A DNA stretch of 64,000 nucleotides, taken from contig JAUIJL010000001.1 in NCBI GenBank assembly GCA_030431255.1, positions 62,001 through 126,000 of the forward strand. The letters are read 5' to 3'. A model generated the notes under the pieces. The model did no database searches. It saw nothing but the letters and a program-made list of their open reading frames with translations, and had not been told where the DNA came from. The position numbers and the translations under genes were made by a program. This stretch comes from Thermoanaerobaculia bacterium (GTDB lineage Bacteria; Acidobacteriota; Thermoanaerobaculia; Multivoradales; J023). Within the stretch, counting starts at the first letter, position 1. Each line of letters opens with the position of its first letter. Below, one piece after another: positions 37,377 through 45,528 of the stretch.

Positions 37377-39110
37377 TCAGTGATTGTGGTTGGCGATCGG
37401 TATGGAGATGGTGAATTGGGAATTCAGAATTTTCGAATCGGGAATCTTCACGCTCAGCTGAAAGACCAGGTGACCCTGGTCGGTGGCGAATCCGACCGGC
37501 GGGTTGGTGATCTCGAGACTCGAGACTTTGCCCAGCTCGAGATCTTCGAGCAGTCGGCTGTTGTTGGAATCGGAGAAGCTGTACACGTTGTCTCCGACTT
37601 GCAGATAGATGCCCATCAGATCGTAGGCCTTGGTGTCGATTCCGTGGGATTCGGTGAGGTCGATGAGGATCGGCGGAGAAATCGGCGGGCTGGGGGGAGA
37701 GGGGACGCCCGCATCGTCCGAGTCTTCAAAGCCGGTCGCTTTCGTGGCAGCCGTCATCAAGGGATTTCCGTCCGGGTCTCCGGGCAGATCGTGACAGGGA
37801 ACGCAAGGCCGACTCTCCGGACAAGGATGGCTGGCCAGGGACTGGAGGTCGTCGAAGGTCAAGCTCGGCAGGGTGGGAGCGGGGGACGACACCGTGAGCT
37901 GATGAAGGGCTCGATATTCGAGCGCGGGGCAGGACTCGGGACGCCAGCCCAAGGAGGTCTTGAGCAGCTCGTCCGCGGCGGCGGACGTGGATCCGGGAAG
38001 GGCTTCGCCGTCTATTTCGAGGTAGAAGGGGCCGGGGTAGATCCTCGCCGGATAGATGCGGGTGTGAGTGTCCGCGTTTGCCAACCGACTCCAAGTCGCG
38101 AAGCTGCCGCCGATGGAAGTCGTCAGCCAACCGGTGGCGAGAGCCGCGGCATAGGACGACCCCGGGGGTGCCGACCAGATCGAGCTGCCGACTCGCAGGA
38201 ACAGACCGTAACCGGGAACCAGCACATTCGAATTGACCGGGGTTTGGGCGGCGGGTTTGACCGTGCTGCGATGGCGCATAGAGGCGATTTCGATAGAGCC
38301 TGCGGAGAGCACGGCACCGGAGTCCGCGGGGAAGAGCATATTCCCGTGATTGCCGGCCGCGGCGACCAGAATGACTCCCAGATCGTCGCGCAGATGGTGC
38401 AAGATTCGATCGATCTCGCACTCCAAGCTGTGCTCGGAGTCGCAACGTGAAACATGGCTTTTGCGGCCGAAGCTCATGTTGACGGTGATCGGCAGCTGGG
38501 ATTCCGGCAGCTCGGCGATTTTGCACAGCTGAGCGATGACCTCCGGATCTCCGACGCCGTCGTAGCCGAGATCGAATCCGGAATCCTCGAGATCGAGCAA
38601 CCCCACCTTCAGTGATTCTGCCTTCACGTCCGCGGACTGGTCGAGGACCGTATCGATCACGCCCGCGACCGACCAGCCGTGGGCGTTTCGCCAATCGACC
38701 ACCAGCACGTCCGCATCCAAAGCGTTCTCCGTGAGGCAGGAGCCTTGATCGCAGGGCATGGCCTGTTGGCCGCCTTGGGATCGAGAGCCGTATAGACCCA
38801 CCGGCGAGGCGCCTTGGGAAAGGACCATGGGCGACTGGCAGCTCGCTTTGTTGAGCCCATGGCTTACGGTCTGCTGTTGGAAGGGATCGAATGGTGTCGA
38901 GCTGAAGATGAATTGACCGACTTCGCCGCAGGAGATGACGATCTCAGATCCGCACGGGGGGCCGGAGAGCCGCTTCCAGTGGATCTTCCCATCGGCCGCG
39001 TGGGCCGTAGGCACCGAGAGCAGAATAGCGAGGCATCCCATGATGAACGCCGTGGCGAGTGGGCTCGGAATCGCAGAGGCAGACCAGGAGGAGATCCTTG
39101 AGGTGTTCAT
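37377..39110 (-). CDS. Secreted subtilisin-like (S8) serine peptidase
   Basis: 577 aa. AAGGAAA precedes ATG 39110. Signal peptide about 18-39 (V-P-T-A-H-A-A-D). S8 landmarks: H144 in N-A-H-G-W-S-V-A-G-V, N254 in A-A-A-G-N-H-G (oxyanion), S319 in P-P-G-S-S-Y-A-A-A-L (as G-T-S-M-A). The likely Asp is D139 in L-V-V-D-W, only five residues before the His where classical subtilases have about 30. Ten or more Cys suggest disulphides. A C-terminal beta domain (about 480-577) follows. Fourth gene of the sigma-CHAT-anti-sigma group, probably its effector or signalling protease. Confidence 0.75.
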   Translation of the reverse strand: MNTSRISSWSASAIPSPLATAFIMGCLAILLSVPTAHAADGKIHWKRLSGPPCGSEIVISCGEVGQFIFSSTPFDPFQQQTVSHGLNKASCQSPMVLSQGASPVGLYGSRSQGGQQAMPCDQGSCLTENALDADVLVVDWRNAHGWSVAGVIDTVLDQSADVKAESLKVGLLDLEDSGFDLGYDGVGDPEVIAQLCKIAELPESQLPITVNMSFGRKSHVSRCDSEHSLECEIDRILHHLRDDLGVILVAAAGNHGNMLFPADSGAVLSAGSIEIASMRHRSTVKPAAQTPVNSNVLVPGYGLFLRVGSSIWSAPPGSSYAAALATGWLTTSIGGSFATWSRLANADTHTRIYPARIYPGPFYLEIDGEALPGSTSAAADELLKTSLGWRPESCPALEYRALHQLTVSSPAPTLPSLTFDDLQSLASHPCPESRPCVPCHDLPGDPDGNPLMTAATKATGFEDSDDAGVPSPPSPPISPPILIDLTESHGIDTKAYDLMGIYLQVGDNVYSFSDSNNSRLLEDLELGKVSSLEITNPPVGFATDQGHLVFQLSVKIPDSKILNSQFTISIPIANHNH

Positions 39111-39322
39111 GGTGTTTCCTTTTTTTCAGCCGAGCCCGATCGTGTGCATTCTTGGTGAGGCTCGGTGGTTCTGTGCCGGATGTTGACTGAAAGAGAGACG
39201 ATAAGAAGTCGGCCCCTTGATGTTTGGGCCGTTCAGAAGAGGGGGAGTGCTCCGACGATGGATTTGCCCCCACTGGGTCGAAAACTTCGGAGCCGGTGGC
39301 TCGGTGTGCTCGAAGAAGGCGA

Positions 39323-40345
39323 TCAGGAATCCGTCAGCTCATAGGCAATGGAGTGGGCGCGCCAAAGCGGGCGCACTACCGTATTTCCGGAGGCTTGGCT
39401 CGTATCGCCGGAGACTCGACCGGGGCCCGATGATCGAAGGGCCTGCCCAAGCTCCTCGGCAGAGGGCTCAGCCCCGGGACGGCTGAGCACCAGGATCAGC
39501 CAACCCGATTCAGACTCGGATCCGAGCAGGTCGGAAGTCGTCGCCTCGATACGAGCGGCGCCACGATCCAGGGTCAGCATGGAGTCGGTAAGCCCCAACC
39601 GTTGTGGAGTTTCTCCGGCCCTGAGTCGAAAGAGTGAGACGTCGAGCTCGGCGATGGCCCGACTCGGGCTGGCATCCAAACGCAGCACGGTCGAGGGATC
39701 CAGCCGCAGGGGATCGACGTCGGGAGTGGCTGGATCGACAGGGTGACTATCGACAGGGTGACTGCGGACCTCCGCCGCTCCCTGGGCCTGAACCTGCCAA
39801 TGCAGACCCTCCGGCAAGGGCTCGGTCGATGGCGAGCCGATCCAAACCAGAACCGCCAGCATGGCGGCCGCCAAGGCGGCCCAGGCGGGACGAAGCGAGC
39901 GCGCTCTCGAGGACGGCGAGCCCACAGCTTCCAGGTCCCGTGAGCGCCGCCAGGGCAGCACCCTGGCCCCTTGCTCGGTCGCTCTCGCGCGGGAGGAATC
40001 CTCGGAGGAATCCTGGGTAGCAAATTCTCGGTCGAACGCGGCCAGGGCCCTTTCTCGGCTGGCGCTGGGAGCGACTTGTGGATCGAGATCGCTGAGGGCT
40101 ACCAGGCGCGCGCGGGTCGCCGGATCCCGCAGCAGGGCTTCTTCCACCGCTTCACGCTCCAGAGACTTGAGCTCTGAGCGGCGATACGCCTCGAGCTGCT
40201 CCGTGGACGGCTCGACCCAGCTCTCGGGCTCTTCTTCGGTGACCGCTTCGCCGAGAAACGATGCATCGTCGAGCTTGCGGCCGGGTTGCCAGAGCAGCTC
40301 GGAATGGGGATCACGGGTCTCTTCGTTGGCATTGTCGGTGGCCAT
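39323..40345 (-). CDS. Single-pass membrane protein, anti-sigma-factor-like
   Basis: 340 aa. GAAGGAC lies 5' of ATG 40345. The cytoplasmic N-terminal 160 residues contain L-E-A-Y-R-R-S-E-L-K-S-L-E-R-E-A-V-E-E-A-L-L (split here) then D-P-A-T-R-A-R-L, which follows the anti-sigma pattern 'YldGeLs...veahLaaDp.lra' but without the zinc HxxxCxxC. One membrane helix lies at about 162-180 (A-A-M-L-A-V-L-V-W-I), followed by a periplasmic domain of about 160 residues, partly beta. It is encoded two genes behind the sigma factor at 43392. Role inferred: membrane tether for that sigma factor. Confidence 0.55.
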   Translation of the reverse strand: MATDNANEETRDPHSELLWQPGRKLDDASFLGEAVTEEEPESWVEPSTEQLEAYRRSELKSLEREAVEEALLRDPATRARLVALSDLDPQVAPSASRERALAAFDREFATQDSSEDSSRARATEQGARVLPWRRSRDLEAVGSPSSRARSLRPAWAALAAAMLAVLVWIGSPSTEPLPEGLHWQVQAQGAAEVRSHPVDSHPVDPATPDVDPLRLDPSTVLRLDASPSRAIAELDVSLFRLRAGETPQRLGLTDSMLTLDRGAARIEATTSDLLGSESESGWLILVLSRPGAEPSAEELGQALRSSGPGRVSGDTSQASGNTVVRPLWRAHSIAYELTDS

Positions 40346-40485
40346 CGGTCAGTCCTTCATCCTACGGAAATGCGCGATCGAGAGCGGATCTCTCCGACGG
40401 ACTTGCTGAGCCGTCGGGGCCGCTAATCCAGGGGGAGTCGTCTGCGCAGGATTTTGCCCTCGGTGTGGATGAGATGGCAGCGAGC

Positions 40486-43395
40486 TCATGGTCGAGGGCT
40501 CCTCTGGGGGGATGAATTCAGGGATGAGGTCGGCGGGCCGGCGGCTCGGAGCAGCATCCAACCCGCCCATTGGGGGACCGGGAACTCGGCCGACACTTTG
40601 AGGATGCCGGTGCGGAAAGCCTCCGCGGGGGATTGTCCCTCTCGAATTGCTCGGTAGAACGCCTGATTCAAGGACGCCGCCACGCGATCGGGCAGGTCCA
40701 CCCTGCTGCCGACCGCCCAGGGCGTCCCCAAGCGGGTGAAGAGGCCGGCGATGCCGTAGGCGCCGCTGTCGGCGGTCACCGGCCAACGGCCGGTTTGGCA
40801 GCCGCTCAAGTTGACGAAGCGAGCTTCGGGTGCCAGACCGGTGAGCTGCAACCAGTGGAGAGGACCCTCGGCGAGCATCAGGCTCGACAGCTCGGGCATG
40901 GCGGGGTCGAAAGAGCCGTGGGTGTCGAAGTGGATCCATTCCGCCTGGCTCAAGCGGGCAAGCACCTGCTCACGGGTGGCCTCAGCGCCTTTGAGCACCC
41001 GGGCTCGGGGGAAGAGGGATTCGAGCTCCGCGCTTTGGCGACGTGCCGCGGTGAGATTGCCCGTCGGGTCGACGACGAAGAGAGCCGCCTCCCGAGCAGC
41101 GGAGCCGGTGTCCCGAGCGAAGGCCCCCGCGGTTAGCAAAGCCACGCCGGCTCGTCGGCCCAACCAATCCGCGGGCTCGCCGATTCCGTCCAGGGGCAAG
41201 GCGACCATGGGCACCGCCTGCAAGGCGCCGTGCAAAGCGTAGGTGACGGTCGTCGGTAACGGTGTTTCCGGCAAGAGCGCGGTCGCCAGGGGGGCCGCGG
41301 CTCGACGCCAAGCTTGCTCGTCGGTGCCCAACGGCGTCATGGCGCCGAGCTGCTCCAACGCATCGAGCAGCTCGGCACGGCCCACGGGGGTTCGCCGTGC
41401 CAGCTGGATCTGTCCGTCTTCGGCTCGGCGCAAGAGCAGGATTTCGTCGTCCAAGGCGAAGGCTCGGTAGTCGAGCCCTTCGTCCGGAGCGTGGGTCGGG
41501 GCTTCACATCCCGGCCATTGGCGCCACAGCTCCCGCAGTCGGGCTTTGAGATCTCGCGATAAACGTTCTTGATCCTGCCGACGGTCGAGGGAAGCCGGGC
41601 CGGCAAACGAGCTGAGGGTTGTGTAGATCTCGGCTGCTTCGCGATCCAGCTCTTGCCACCGGTCTCGATCTTCCGGCGATAAGTCCCCCTGTCGACAGCG
41701 ACGGCGCGCGGCCTCAGTAATCGATAGGCGGTCCAATCGCTGCAGCAGCTGCCAAGCGACATCCGGCCGGCCGAGCTCGACCTCGATCCGCGCGGCGCGG
41801 GAAAAATCGTCCGCCCGCTGATCCAGCCCCAGGGGCAGCTTGCGCCCCATTTCCCAATCGAGCAGCAGCTCATGCCGCGCCAAGGCTCGGCGGAACGAGT
41901 CGGCCGCGGCTTGACCCCGACCCATCTGGCGGTCGGCGCGGCCGATGCAGCTGGCGGCCCAAGCGGCGATCAAGGGGTCGTCGCCTTCGGCCAACGGTGT
42001 GCAAAGCTCAACGGCTCGGGCCGAGCGGTGATCGCGCACCGCCGCCAACCCCTCGATGAGGTCGCGCCAGCGGGCTAAATGGAGATGCCTGGCACCGTCT
42101 TGGGGGGCGCCGTCTTGGTCGCCCGCGGTGTTGCGCTCCAGCACCTCGTCCGCCGCCTTCAATGGAGCATCCACGTCCTGCCCCAACCGCAGGCTCAAAT
42201 AGGCCAAGTCCAGGCGTCTATTCGCGACCTCCAGGGGATCCCAGTCGTCCGAAGAGCCGAGGGCCTCGGTCAAGAAACGCTCGGCGGCTTGAAGCTCCGG
42301 CTTGCGCGACGACCCGTCCAGCAGGCTCATCCAGGCGAGGGTGCCCCGGGCGTTGGCTTCGAGGGCTGGATTGCATCGGGAGTCGGTGCCCGGCGGTAGG
42401 GGGGCGCATTCCGCCAGGGCGCTGCGCAGGCGTTCCTGCGCTTCGTTGACGGCGCCGGCGGCTGCGACGATCTGGGCCATGGCGTGAGCGGCATAGAGCC
42501 GGGGCCGAGCGATGCGTCCGTAGAGCGCCTCGGCTTGCTTGAGGGCGGCCCAGGACTCGGCAGGCCGGGCGCCGCTATCTCGCAAGAACATGGCTTTCTG
42601 GTAGAAGGCGGTGGCCGCGGTGTGCTCGCTGAAGGGTTGGCCGAGCCACGGCGGTAGATGGTCCAGCCGCCGTTGCGCCTCCTCCAGGCTGGCTTGGGAG
42701 CCGTCACGGGATAGGAAGTGCACGGCGGTCATTTCCACGTTGACCCGAAGCTGAGGAAATCGGTGCTGCTCGAGCTCCGAAGCCAAGCCGTCCAACTTGG
42801 GCAGCAGCTCGTCGATGGGTCGGTCCCAAGAGGTCTGCAGGATCTCACGCCGTTTGGTCTTGAGCGCTTCGAGGGTGTCGTCGGGCCGGACGAAGGCTTG
42901 GACGCAGCCGGCGTTCCGCTCGGTTTGGGAGAATTGGTCGATCAGTCGGCCACAAACCGAAATTTCGACCCCAGGGCTCTCGCTTGCAAGTGCCTCCTCC
43001 TTTTCCTCGAGCCCTTCAGCCCAAGATGCCGTTGGAGTGCCCTTGAAGCACAGCACCACGTCGGAGCGCTCGGTCGCCGCCCGGGGACCTTCCTGGGCAG
43101 GCTCGCCGTCGAAATGGATTTCGAGGGTCCAAGTGCTGGTGTCCACTGACGGATCCGTCGGATAGCAGAGGCCGAAGCTGCGAGAGGTGTCGAGAATGAG
43201 TGGAGCCAAGGATCCGTCGGCGAGCACGACCACCTCTTGGTGGCCTTTGGTGGTGGTGGGAGCGAGGGCCGGCTCGGTCGGCGAAGGGGGGGCGCAGGCG
43301 GTGGCTCCGAGCATCAAGACCAGGGCGGCGACCCCGGCCGACCGTTGCAGGGGCCGTCGACCCGGCCTTCGCGGGACGCTGGCCCCCACCCTCAT
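40486..43395 (-). CDS. CHAT-domain (caspase-like) lipoprotein with TPR region
   Basis: 969 aa from ATG 43395, overlapping the sigma stop (ATGA) with GGGAGCGC upstream; the longer open frame runs inside the sigma gene and is rejected. Signal and possible lipobox A-T-A-C (Cys34). Residues about 230-600 are helical, TPR-like. The C-terminal CHAT domain (about 690-955) has the dyad H826 in I-H-F-D-T-H-G and C866 in N-L-S-G-C-Q-T-G, then G-A-Y-G-I-A-G-L-F-T-R-L-G-T-P-W-A-V-G. CHAT enzymes are clan CD cysteine peptidases (separase/caspase relatives). An exported CHAT protein under sigma control suggests an envelope-stress or signalling protease; targets unknown, the subtilase two genes on being a candidate. 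Confidence 0.88.
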   Translation of the reverse strand: MRVGASVPRRPGRRPLQRSAGVAALVLMLGATACAPPSPTEPALAPTTTKGHQEVVVLADGSLAPLILDTSRSFGLCYPTDPSVDTSTWTLEIHFDGEPAQEGPRAATERSDVVLCFKGTPTASWAEGLEEKEEALASESPGVEISVCGRLIDQFSQTERNAGCVQAFVRPDDTLEALKTKRREILQTSWDRPIDELLPKLDGLASELEQHRFPQLRVNVEMTAVHFLSRDGSQASLEEAQRRLDHLPPWLGQPFSEHTAATAFYQKAMFLRDSGARPAESWAALKQAEALYGRIARPRLYAAHAMAQIVAAAGAVNEAQERLRSALAECAPLPPGTDSRCNPALEANARGTLAWMSLLDGSSRKPELQAAERFLTEALGSSDDWDPLEVANRRLDLAYLSLRLGQDVDAPLKAADEVLERNTAGDQDGAPQDGARHLHLARWRDLIEGLAAVRDHRSARAVELCTPLAEGDDPLIAAWAASCIGRADRQMGRGQAAADSFRRALARHELLLDWEMGRKLPLGLDQRADDFSRAARIEVELGRPDVAWQLLQRLDRLSITEAARRRCRQGDLSPEDRDRWQELDREAAEIYTTLSSFAGPASLDRRQDQERLSRDLKARLRELWRQWPGCEAPTHAPDEGLDYRAFALDDEILLLRRAEDGQIQLARRTPVGRAELLDALEQLGAMTPLGTDEQAWRRAAAPLATALLPETPLPTTVTYALHGALQAVPMVALPLDGIGEPADWLGRRAGVALLTAGAFARDTGSAAREAALFVVDPTGNLTAARRQSAELESLFPRARVLKGAEATREQVLARLSQAEWIHFDTHGSFDPAMPELSSLMLAEGPLHWLQLTGLAPEARFVNLSGCQTGRWPVTADSGAYGIAGLFTRLGTPWAVGSRVDLPDRVAASLNQAFYRAIREGQSPAEAFRTGILKVSAEFPVPQWAGWMLLRAAGPPTSSLNSSPQRSPRP

Positions 43396-44027
43396 GCGCT
43401 CCCGGACGGCAAGAGACCGAGCTCGCCCGCGCACAGCTCCACGGCTCCCCGGAGCGCTTGTTTGAGCTTGTACGTGGCCTTCATCGGCCAGCCGGTGATG
43501 CCGGCGATCTCGGTCGGTGAATAACCGTCCCAATAGCGTAGGCGGTAGTAGACGGCCAAACGACGTCCCCGCTGGACCAGGCAGCGGTCGAGCCGTCTGA
43601 GGTGGTCGCGGTCCACGGTAGCCTCCTCGATGGAGCTCTCTTCGTCCACCAGACGGGCCTCTTCGCCTTCCTCGAAGGCCTCGGTTCCGGATCGCACCTT
43701 GGCAGCCCGGCGGTGGTTCGACGCCACGCCGCAAGCGAGGTCCCAGAGATGGCGGCTCAGGCGGCTCGGAGTGTGATGGGTGGCAGGAACTCGATCCAGA
43801 AAATCTCTGATGACCTTGGCCTTATTCTGAAAATAGAAGACGAAAGCGTCTTGTAAGAGATCTTCGGGCTCCCCGGGTAGATAGCCGTAGCGGCCCCGGA
43901 TGCGTCGCAAGAGATCGTCGGCGAATTGATCGTAGAGCCAAGCCGCGGCCGTACGGTCCCCAGCCACCAACCGTTGGAGGTTTTCAGTGATCGTAGAGCC
44001 GGGGCGGCTCGACGCTGTGGCGGTCAT
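43392..44027 (-). CDS. ECF-like sigma factor of the CHAT locus
   Basis: 211 aa. Region 2 (about 20-100): A-W-L-Y-D-Q-F-A-D-D-L-L-R-R-I, then P-E-D-L-L-Q-D-A-F-V-F-Y-F. Region 4 helix-turn-helix (about 145-195): R-Y-W-D-G-Y-S-P-T-E-I-A-G-I-T-G-W-P. It is the first gene of a minus-strand group (sigma, CHAT, anti-sigma-like, S8) and overlaps the CHAT gene by 4 nt. Such sigma factors commonly drive their own operon. The 99-bp region up to the divergent M20 gene should hold that promoter. Confidence 0.82.
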   Translation of the reverse strand: MTATASSRPGSTITENLQRLVAGDRTAAAWLYDQFADDLLRRIRGRYGYLPGEPEDLLQDAFVFYFQNKAKVIRDFLDRVPATHHTPSRLSRHLWDLACGVASNHRRAAKVRSGTEAFEEGEEARLVDEESSIEEATVDRDHLRRLDRCLVQRGRRLAVYYRLRYWDGYSPTEIAGITGWPMKATYKLKQALRGAVELCAGELGLLPSGSA

Positions 44028-44126
44028 TTTGGGTGTTTCTCCATGGGCACGATTGCATCAGGTGTATCTTATGGCAACGATTACGGGTCTTAGAGGGTTC
44101 CTGTTTCCCCCGATTGGAGGTTAGAC

Positions 44127-45446
44127 ATGCGATTTAGAATCGACCACACGGCAAACCGTTCCGGCCGACTCGCTAAATTTCTTCTACTGCTATCCCTCGG
44201 ATGGTTCTTTGCCGGCGCGGTGTTTGCCCAGGATGTCGATTCGACGATCGACCAGGTGCTGGCGGACATCCTCGAGCTCCGTCACCGGATTCACCAATAC
44301 CCAGAGCTGAGCAACCGTGAGGTCGAGACCGCGGCGCTGGTGGAGAAACATCTTAGAGGTTTGGGCTTTGACGAGGTCCGAACGGGCATAGCGTATACCG
44401 GTGTGGTGGGAATCCTGAGGGGTCAGGGGCCGGGAGCGGTGGTGGCGGTGCGAGCGGATATGGATGCTTTGCCAGTGACCGAAGCCACGGACTACCCCTT
44501 CAAGTCCGAGGTGCGCACCCAATACCTGGAGCAGGAGGTAGGGGTCATGCACGCCTGCGGTCACGACGTGCACACCGCCGTGCAGCTCGGGGTGGCGTCG
44601 GTGCTGGCCGCCCATCGAGACGTGTGGTCCGGCACGGTATTGTTCATTTTCCAACCCGCGGAAGAAGGGGCGCCTCCGGGAGAAGAGGGCGGGGCCAAGC
44701 TGATGATGCAGGAAGGCGTGCTCGGCGATCCCAAACCGAAGGCGATCTTCGGCTTGCATACTTTCTCTTCCCTAGATGTCGGCAAGCTGGGTTATACCTC
44801 CGGTCCGGCCTTCGCCTCCGTGGATCATTTCAAGATCGATATCCACGGTAAGCAAGCCCACGGCGCCCAGCCCCACACCAGCATCGATCCGGTGGTGATG
44901 GCGGCGCAGGCGATCACCGCCCTGCAGACCATCCGCTCCCGCAATCTGAGCCCCCTGGAGCCGAGCGTGGTGACGGTCGGCATCGTGCGCGGTGGCACCC
45001 GCTACAACATCATTCCCGCCTCAGTGCATCTCGAGGGAACGGTCCGCACCTACAGCAACGAGGTGTTGGACACCATCGAGCGTCGCATGGACGAGATCCT
45101 CGACGGCATCACCCGCGCCGGCGGCGGCACCTACGAGCTGCAATACGACCGCAACGTGCCGCCGACGATCAACGATCCCGAGCTGACCGTCCAAAGCCTG
45201 CCCAGCCTACGAGCGACCGTCGGTGAGTCGAACGTCGAGGAGCTGGACCCGACCATGGGCGGTGAGGACTTCGCCTACTTCGCCGAAGCGGTGCCCGGTT
45301 TCTATTTCCGTCTCGGATCGCGGCATCCCGAGAAGGGCTCCGGCGGTCACCACACGCCGACCTTCGCCGCGGACGACGGCTCCGTGGAAGTCGGCATCCG
45401 AGCCATGACCCGGGTCGTGCTGGATTTCCTCGAGAGGGCTGAATAG
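44127..45446 (+). CDS. Exported M20-family amidohydrolase (aminoacylase/carboxypeptidase type)
   Basis: 439 aa. Strong GGAGGT before ATG 44127. Signal peptide about 15-35 (A-G-A-V-F-A-Q-D). The M20D features are in order: [31 protein letters not shown] (metal site with bridging Cys), F-Q-P-A-E-E-G, F-G-L-H, dimerisation domain, G-G-E-D-F-A-Y-F, and a final G-G-H-H-T-P-T-F. The fold hydrolyses N-acyl amino acids or hippurate-like amides; the signal peptide puts it in the periplasm, unlike most M20D enzymes. Divergent from the CHAT-locus sigma factor. Confidence 0.9.
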   Translation: MRFRIDHTANRSGRLAKFLLLLSLGWFFAGAVFAQDVDSTIDQVLADILELRHRIHQYPELSNREVETAALVEKHLRGLGFDEVRTGIAYTGVVGILRGQGPGAVVAVRADMDALPVTEATDYPFKSEVRTQYLEQEVGVMHACGHDVHTAVQLGVASVLAAHRDVWSGTVLFIFQPAEEGAPPGEEGGAKLMMQEGVLGDPKPKAIFGLHTFSSLDVGKLGYTSGPAFASVDHFKIDIHGKQAHGAQPHTSIDPVVMAAQAITALQTIRSRNLSPLEPSVVTVGIVRGGTRYNIIPASVHLEGTVRTYSNEVLDTIERRMDEILDGITRAGGGTYELQYDRNVPPTINDPELTVQSLPSLRATVGESNVEELDPTMGGEDFAYFAEAVPGFYFRLGSRHPEKGSGGHHTPTFAADDGSVEVGIRAMTRVVLDFLERAE

Positions 45447-45528
45447 TCACCTGCCGCCGAGGCGCTTGAGCCCGTTTGTCGATCTTCGGCGCGTTTCCTT
45501 GCCAACACCCAACGCAAGGAGACCCACT

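Noticed and set aside
43396-43734. N-terminal extension of the CHAT protein inside the sigma gene
   Set aside because: Arg/Pro-rich shadow of the sigma frame. The ATGA overlap at 43392-43395 with its own GGGAG and a following signal peptide marks the true start.
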